DNA of 64,000 bases, taken from the NCBI RefSeq assembly GCF_003390325.1, contig NZ_QUOK01000006.1, positions 186,001 to 250,000 on the forward strand, given 5' to 3'. The notes beneath the pieces are model-generated. The model saw only the letters and a program-made list of their open reading frames with translations, had not been told where the DNA came from and ran no database searches. This DNA is from Rhodohalobacter sp. SW132 (GTDB lineage: Bacteria; Bacteroidota; Rhodothermia; Balneolales; Balneolaceae). Positions 62,592-64,000 of this stretch are shown here, in pieces (the first letter of the stretch is position 1; every line of letters begins with the position of its first letter). The position numbers and the translations under genes were made by a program.

Positions 62592-63133
62592 TAGTTCGTG
62601 TGGTAGGTATAATAGTTATACTTTACGATGCTTTTATCGTCCAGTGAATTCTCTTCATATAATACCCCATTGATCCTTAAAAATACGATTTTAACTTCTG
62701 GGTTCTCTTCACTGTAGATGTCTACCAGGCTGGCAATTAATTTTTCAAACGGATGATTTGAATGTTCAGGTTTTACTCTCTTTTTCTCTCTTAAATTGTC
62801 AGCCAGATCTGATTCGAGGTCCGCAATTTTCTTCATAAAAGCTCTCGGACTCGTTTTGGAAATAATAGAAAAAGGGTAATGAAAACGTTCACCCTCATCC
62901 GTTTCAAGTATGAATTCAACATAATTCAATCCCGGGTTAGCAGAGCTATACATTGACCAATTGGCGAATGGATAGGTTTTTTTATCATCCGAAATTAACT
63001 GCCCGGCAACACCCCCCCCTAAAACCAAAGCTGTTATTACAATATTTGAAATTGTCCTTTGACTATCAGGAAGCTTTTTAAATAGCAGCCACACAAAGGT
63101 GATGACTACCACAAGAATTATTGAGAATTCCAT
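62591..63133 (-). CDS. Small membrane-anchored partner of HTTM-like protein (copy 2)
   Basis: The 180-residue protein has two hydrophobic segments (about 3-17 and 31-47), then YPFANWSMYSSANPG, which matches WPFSIYPMFSQAGNP of the protein at 17714. The rest is a charged, helical and beta-rich soluble domain with YPFSIISKTSPRAFMKKI and a region VKIVFLRINGVLYEEN. It is not a named family that I recognise. The 1-nt stop/start overlap with the HTTM-like gene suggests fixed-ratio production of a membrane complex. It is preceded by the terminator of the pilin-like gene, so this pair has its own promoter between 63134 and about 63170, or is read through. Confidence 0.65.
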   Translation of the reverse strand: MEFSIILVVVITFVWLLFKKLPDSQRTISNIVITALVLGGGVAGQLISDDKKTYPFANWSMYSSANPGLNYVEFILETDEGERFHYPFSIISKTSPRAFMKKIADLESDLADNLREKKRVKPEHSNHPFEKLIASLVDIYSEENPEVKIVFLRINGVLYEENSLDDKSIVKYNYYTYHTN

Positions 63134-63167
63134 TTGAAAAATTTTTTAGCACATCTAAACTTCAAAC

Positions 63168-63197
63168 AAAAAAGGCTCCCGAAGGAGCCTTTTTTTT
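63168..63197. terminator. Bidirectional rho-independent terminator after pilin-like gene
   Basis: AAAGGCTCC (63171-63179) pairs perfectly with GGAGCCTTT (63184-63192) around a CGAA tetraloop, with an A run before and a T run after. It begins about 24 bases after the stop of the pilin-like gene at 63217 on the minus strand, so that gene is a single unit. Confidence 0.92.
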
Positions 63198-63216
63198 ACT
63201 TAAGCTGAGAAATTAA

Positions 63217-63717
63217 TTAATCAGCAGTTGTAGTTTCAGGTTCCCCGGTTGCACCAAGTTCGAAATTATTCGGACCAACTGCTGCTGTTATTTGATCATT
63301 AGCATCTGTACAACCCGAACCATCAATTCCTGGTGTAAAACCTTCGCAGCTTGCTGGATCAGCACGTATAGTAAAACTTTGTGGAGTGACATCCTCAATT
63401 ACGTATCTGCCATTCTCATTTACTGCGGTTCGACTTTCTGTACCACCGACTTCAGTAGCTGGAAATGCCATCCCATCAAAAGAAATACCACCACTTTGAG
63501 GTGTTCCAGTACCATCAAATGTGCGGCCACCGCCACCCAGCATACCAGGTCTCATGTAATAACCCTGTGCTGCAGATGCAAGAGCTGCGATATCATTATT
63601 TACAGCGTCGATGTTTGCCTGATCAGCTGCTGAGCCGAAGGTGTTAATTGCTACTACCGTGGCGATTCCCACGATGATTGTTACCAAGATTACGAGTAAG
63701 AGTTGTTGTTGTCCCAT
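63217..63717 (-). CDS. Pilin-like protein with LGGGG motif (paralogue 2)
   Basis: The 166-residue protein starts MGQQQ then LLLVILVTIIVGIATVVAI, the same first 19 residues as the paralogue at 61058. It continues NTFGSAADQANIDAVNNDIAALASAAQGYYMRPGMLGGGGRTF, in order helix, loop and glycine motif, and ends in a beta-rich domain with two cysteines (ASCEGFTPGIDGSGC) that may form a disulfide. The identical opening implies one processing or export route for both. The strong terminator and isolated promoter region suggest it is well expressed, as pilins usually are. No pilin-assembly ATPase, prepilin peptidase or platform gene is in the window. Confidence 0.7.
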   Translation of the reverse strand: MGQQQLLLVILVTIIVGIATVVAINTFGSAADQANIDAVNNDIAALASAAQGYYMRPGMLGGGGRTFDGTGTPQSGGISFDGMAFPATEVGGTESRTAVNENGRYVIEDVTPQSFTIRADPASCEGFTPGIDGSGCTDANDQITAAVGPNNFELGATGEPETTTAD

Positions 63718-64000
63718 GGTGTACTCCGAGTATGATTATTTTGTATTGGTTGTTTGTAAAACAATATAGATTGCTACTGTCTACAAGAGTGAACGATGAT
63801 TCATTTGTTACAGATTTTATTAAAATTTTTTAATTCTAATGTTTTCACATTCCATAATCGAATTAAAAATATTCCCGTCCTGATGCTTCATCCGGGGCTC
63901 TGTCACATTTCAAATACATATATAAACATAATGTTTACAATGCCTTTTGCTTTACTGACAAGCATCTGTATCAAATATCGCACTATGTAAATGAACGTTT
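63718..64000. other. Upstream region of the pilin-like gene
   Basis: AT-rich sequence to the window edge. It should carry the leftward promoter of the pilin-like gene, whose start is preceded by a GGAG-type Shine-Dalgarno. A small frame at 63796-63990 on the plus strand has no family features and I do not call it. Confidence 0.4.

Noticed and set aside
1-64000. tRNA, rRNA, CRISPR arrays, prophage, toxin-antitoxin or restriction systems
   Set aside because: No T-loop strings with matching acceptor stems, no regularly spaced repeats, and no protein with the motifs of those systems were found.

Overview
The window looks like chromosomal DNA of a Gram-negative, aerobic, heterotrophic bacterium of the Bacteroidota/Balneolota side of the FCB group. 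Evidence is gene-family content only: outer-membrane style lipoproteins, a one-chain E1 alpha/beta dehydrogenase, a bacterial serine palmitoyltransferase, a GxxExxY protein, LGGGG-type pilin-like proteins, heme A synthesis genes, and mostly weak Shine-Dalgarno sites. A Balneolaceae-like host is my best inference; no rRNA is present to test it. I saw no tRNA, rRNA, CRISPR array, phage genes or complete insertion sequence.

Layout. 1-20.4 kb is mainly housekeeping and envelope: the C-terminal part of a coiled-coil DUF4175-like protein, a secreted serine hydrolase, a uracil-DNA glycosylase, an MscS channel, a large Ig-repeat lipoprotein, pgm, xseA, a recO-htrA-lipoprotein operon, an RND exporter, a DUF3047 protein, a two-gene HTTM-like membrane module, and rlmN. 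20.6-34.1 kb is a pectin/hexuronate island. It encodes secreted enzymes (rhamnogalacturonan acetylesterase, probable pectate lyase, GH28 polygalacturonase) and cytoplasmic steps (KduI, a KduD/IdnO-like SDR, UxaC, UxaE, a mannonate-oxidoreductase-like SDR). Two LacI-type regulators and operator-like palindromes accompany them, and a 140-bp MITE lies inside. UxaA/UxaB are not seen: galacturonate would run UxaC -> tagaturonate -> UxaE -> fructuronate -> mannonate, with UxuA, KdgK and KdgA expected elsewhere.

34.1-34.6 kb is a gene-free stretch with large hairpin repeats. 34.6-39.0 kb holds a methyltransferase/glycosyltransferase pair, a MerR regulator, and heme A genes ctaA and ctaB. 39.1-48.9 kb holds the E1 fusion, fumC and a set that may make ceramide and glycosylated sphingolipids (Spt, a GNAT-like protein, two GT4 glycosyltransferases, a divergent NAD-dependent epimerase-like reductase). 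48.9-58.6 kb is housekeeping again: an Ig-domain secreted protein, mutY with an intact Nudix box, a TIGR02757 protein, rpsU, radA, a UPF0104-type membrane protein, class I aldolase and dusB. 58.6-64 kb is accessory: an Ig-repeat lipoprotein and a GxxExxY gene bracketed by GC-rich repeats, then two paralogous pilin-like proteins flanking a second copy of the HTTM-like two-gene module.

The best candidate for an undescribed system is this module. A small protein with a [WY]PFxx[YW]xM[FY]S motif is translationally coupled, by a 1-nt stop/start overlap, to an HTTM-like polytopic protein. It occurs twice in the window, once between pilin-like paralogues.
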